From: Undibacterium sp.
GTDB lineage: Bacteria > Pseudomonadota > Gammaproteobacteria > Burkholderiales > Burkholderiaceae_D
Direction: 5' to 3'
DNA length: 37,735 nucleotides
Assembly (NCBI RefSeq): GCF_030651495.1
Contig: NZ_JAUSFI010000015.1
Coordinates: forward strand, 1-37,735
Shown: positions 35,308 to 37,735 of the stretch, piece by piece
Position numbering within the stretch: position 1 is the first letter of the stretch
How the letters are laid out: each line of letters begins with the position of its first letter
Translations under genes and position numbers: made by a program
Notes under the pieces: generated by a model
Databases searched by the model: none
Told to the model about the DNA's origin: nothing
The model's input: only the letters and a program-made list of their open reading frames with translations

Positions 35308-37545
35308 ATGGTATCCATTTCAACGACCGCATCAGATTCTCCCTTAGTCGAGGGATTAACGGAGTTAGAGTCACAACGCGTGATGGCAGCGCTGGAGTTC
35401 GTGACGCCTTTCTACCAAAATCGTCATGTCATCACAGAGCAAAATGCATTGCAGTTTGTGCAGGGCGTGGTATCGACCCTGGCGATGTTAAAAACGGACG
35501 TAGATACCCGTATCGCCGGTTTATTGTTTGAACTGCCTGAGCTCAATCCTTTAGCCGCCGAACAAATCGAGTCCCGTTTTGGCCAGGAAATCGCCGCCCT
35601 GGTGTCTGGCATCCGTCGCCTGATGCGTTTGCGCGACGCCGCCTTGACCCAGCACGATGTCGGTCGTGGCAAAGATGCCGCAGAAAAAATGGCGGCCCAG
35701 ATGGAAACCTTGCGCAAGATGGTGCTAGCCATGGCCACCGACATGCGTGTCGTACTGGTGCGTCTGGCTTCGCGGGTGACTACTTTGCGCTATTTTGCCG
35801 AATGCAAACGTGAGGATGGCCTGGCGCAACAATTCGCCAGCGAAACCATGGATTTGTATGCGCCGCTGGCGAATCGACTCGGTGTGTGGCAGCTTAAGTG
35901 GGAGCTGGAAGATTTATCTTTTCGCTTTCTGGAGCCAGTCCAGTACAAGCGCATTGCCAAAATGCTGGAAGAAAAACGTTTGGAGCGGGAGAGTTTTGTC
36001 ACCTCTGCGATCGCACGCCTGACCGCTGAACTCAAGGCTGCCGGGGTGCAGGCTGAAGTGTCTGGCCGGCCCAAGCATATCTATAGCATTTGGAAAAAAA
36101 TGAAGGGCAAGGACGTCAATTTTGATGAACTTTATGATGTCCGTGCCTTTCGCGTGATCGTCGATGATATCAAGGATTGCTATACCGTCCTGGGCATTGT
36201 CCATAATGCCTGGACGCCGATTCCTAATGAATTTGACGACTATATTTCACGCCCCAAACAGAACGGTTACAAGTCTCTGCATACGGTGGTCGTGGTCGAG
36301 GACGGGCGTCCGCTTGAAGTGCAAATTCGCACCAAGGAAATGCACAAGTTTGCCGAATACGGTGTGGCAGCGCACTGGCGTTACAAAGAGTCAGGCGGGT
36401 CAAATTTTTCGGCCCAGGAATACGATGAAAAAATTGCCTGGTTAAGGCAATTATTGGCCTGGAAAACGGAAGTCGCCGATGTCGTGGTTGGTCAGGAAGA
36501 ATTGCAGCGCGAATGGGTCGAGAAGATTAAAGCCGCCTCGCTGGATGATCGGATCTATGTCTTGACGCCGCAGGCCAGGGTGATCGAATTGCCGAGCAAT
36601 TCCACGCCGATTGATTTTGCCTATCATTTGCATACCGATGTCGGGCATCGCTGCCGCGGGGCGCGCGTTGATCATGTCATGGTGCCACTCAATACGCCCT
36701 TGAAAAATGGCCAGACGGTGGAAATTATTACCGTTAAAAGTGGTGCCAGCCAAGTTGGTCCCTCGCGCGACTGGCTGAGTCCCGACTATTCTGCCAGTAC
36801 GCGTACCAGAAGCAAAATCAGGGCATGGTTCAATGTCATCGATCAGCAGGAAACCTTAAGCAATGGCCGTGCGCAGGTTGAAAAGACGTTGCAGCGTGAA
36901 GGTAAGACCGCCGTCAATCTGGAAGAGTTAGCGCATAAGCTGGCTTTTGCCAATGTGGACGAGTTATTTTTGGCGGTGGGTAAGGAAGAGTTTAGTTTGC
37001 GCCAGATTGAAAATGTATTGCGCGATCAGCCTGAACCAGTAGCACTCGATGAGATGAGCATCACCAATAAAAGCCGCGCTTCCAGTGTCGAGCGTGGCGC
37101 CAAATCAGGGGTGCTGGTGGTCGGCACCGAAGGTTTGATGACGCAATTAGCGCGCTGCTGCAAACCCGCTCCGCCAGATGAAATCGTCGGTTTTGTGACC
37201 CGCGGAAAAGGTGTTTCTATTCATCGGCTCAGCTGCAAAAACTTTACCGAAATGCGCAATAAAGCGCCGGAACGTGTGATTCAGACGACTTGGGGTGAGC
37301 ACGGCAAAGAGACGGTGTATCCGGTCGATATTTTTGTTTTGGCGCAAGACAGGCAGGGATTGTTGCGTGATATCTCTGAAGTGTTTTCGCGCGAAAAAAT
37401 CAATGTGACCGGCGTGAATACGCAAAGTAGCAAATCTCAGGCGCGCATGTCTTTTACCGCAGAGATCGGCGGTACTGCGCAATTACAAAAAGCCTTGGCC
37501 GTCATCCGTGAGGTGAGTGGCGTACAAGAGGTGCGTCGCCAATGA
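35308..37545 (+). CDS. relA: GTP pyrophosphokinase RelA, (p)ppGpp synthetase I
   Basis: RelA makes (p)ppGpp on starved ribosomes. The 745-residue protein has the long-RSH layout. In the N-terminal hydrolase-like domain (about 30-190), the HD signature is replaced by FELPELNP around residue 74, so hydrolase activity should be lost. The synthetase domain (about 245-365) has RPKHIYSIWKKM at 254-265 and E308-F-D-D311, the acidic EFDD form of RelA rather than the RFKD form of bifunctional SpoT. TGS is at about 413-472, a Cys-rich zinc-finger-like region includes C617-C618, and ACT is at about 671-742. The ribosome site is weak; the start is 4 bases after ridA, suggesting coupling. Confidence 0.95.
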   Translation: MVSISTTASDSPLVEGLTELESQRVMAALEFVTPFYQNRHVITEQNALQFVQGVVSTLAMLKTDVDTRIAGLLFELPELNPLAAEQIESRFGQEIAALVSGIRRLMRLRDAALTQHDVGRGKDAAEKMAAQMETLRKMVLAMATDMRVVLVRLASRVTTLRYFAECKREDGLAQQFASETMDLYAPLANRLGVWQLKWELEDLSFRFLEPVQYKRIAKMLEEKRLERESFVTSAIARLTAELKAAGVQAEVSGRPKHIYSIWKKMKGKDVNFDELYDVRAFRVIVDDIKDCYTVLGIVHNAWTPIPNEFDDYISRPKQNGYKSLHTVVVVEDGRPLEVQIRTKEMHKFAEYGVAAHWRYKESGGSNFSAQEYDEKIAWLRQLLAWKTEVADVVVGQEELQREWVEKIKAASLDDRIYVLTPQARVIELPSNSTPIDFAYHLHTDVGHRCRGARVDHVMVPLNTPLKNGQTVEIITVKSGASQVGPSRDWLSPDYSASTRTRSKIRAWFNVIDQQETLSNGRAQVEKTLQREGKTAVNLEELAHKLAFANVDELFLAVGKEEFSLRQIENVLRDQPEPVALDEMSITNKSRASSVERGAKSGVLVVGTEGLMTQLARCCKPAPPDEIVGFVTRGKGVSIHRLSCKNFTEMRNKAPERVIQTTWGEHGKETVYPVDIFVLAQDRQGLLRDISEVFSREKINVTGVNTQSSKSQARMSFTAEIGGTAQLQKALAVIREVSGVQEVRRQ

Positions 37546-37637
37546 TGATCGTGAGCTGATACGCACAATTTATGCGCCTTGCAGGCTACAAATGTCTGGA
37601 AATGGAATGAACGCCTTCCACCTCCATAAGGAGCGGC

Positions 37638-37735
37638 ATGATGGATACGGGCAATAGCTACAAAAAGACGAAGGATTCTCGCGACTCAACGGCATCGATG
37701 TGCCAAAGTGGAGCTGTGACACTAAACCACTTGAG
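37638..37735 (+). CDS. Possible 5' end of an unknown gene, cut by the window edge
   Basis: AAGGAG precedes two consecutive ATGs at 37638 and 37641, and the frame stays open for 32 codons to the end of the window. The N-terminus is hydrophilic and rich in Lys, Asp, Ser and Thr, and I recognise no family. The 92 bases between relA and this start have no clear terminator or promoter. It could be chance. Confidence 0.25.
   Translation, partial: MMDTGNSYKKTKDSRDSTASMCQSGAVTLNHL

Noticed and set aside
1..37735. CRISPR array, prophage, insertion sequence or toxin-antitoxin module
   Set aside because: No regularly spaced repeats, integrase, transposase or paired small toxin-antitoxin genes were seen.

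Overview
The window looks like a chromosomal segment of a betaproteobacterium in the order Burkholderiales. Gene order and protein character fit the Oxalobacteraceae best, perhaps an Undibacterium-like genome, because G+C looks moderate by eye (roughly half). This placement is inference from synteny: pssA-leuA, rpsO-pnp, a quinone-oxidoreductase gene, tpiA-secG-tRNA-Leu(GAG)-nuoA..N, then a DUF2818 gene and a NUDIX gene. No phage, insertion sequence, CRISPR array or defence island was recognised. Most of the window is core metabolism.

Layout. 1-2080: a LysR-type regulator (-) diverges from a short-chain dehydrogenase (+), with a candidate LysR box between them and a striking 28-bp-arm inverted repeat beyond the regulator's 3' end. 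2081-5337: a possible 45-codon membrane-peptide gene (-), then pssA (phospholipid synthesis) and leuA (leucine synthesis), each followed by a terminator; a possible orphan small gene lies between them. 5338-8357: rpsO and pnp, each with a clear terminator. 8391-10787: an NADPH:quinone oxidoreductase gene, tpiA and secG. 10873-10957: tRNA-Leu(GAG) with a good promoter of its own. 11087-25730: the complete 14-gene complex I operon, nuoA to nuoN, with an FNR-like box upstream, followed by DUF2818 and NUDIX genes and a bidirectional terminator.

26739-33865: a block for acyl-CoA and ketone-body/PHB catabolism. It holds ETF-ubiquinone oxidoreductase (-), divergent from an SDR/hot-dog thioesterase pair (+); a PAS-LuxR regulator (-) divergent from the CoA-transferase genes scoA-scoB (+); a secreted DUF3617 protein (-); and 3-hydroxybutyrate dehydrogenase (-). 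34064-37545: alpha/beta hydrolase, RidA and RelA (a synthetase-type long RSH protein). The last 190 bases hold only the start of a possible gene that runs off the edge.

The genes fit together around the respiratory chain. Complex I feeds electrons from NADH to quinone, ETF-QO feeds them from flavin-linked acyl-CoA oxidation, and BdhA plus ScoAB turn 3-hydroxybutyrate into acetoacetyl-CoA. The parts most worth a second look are non-coding: the long inverted repeat at 145-210, the tRNA-Leu promoter nested in a tandem repeat and hairpin, the FNR-like site upstream of nuoA, the structured tpiA upstream region with a possible 8-codon ORF, and hairpins in two gaps of the nuo operon. I found no convincing novel multi-gene system.
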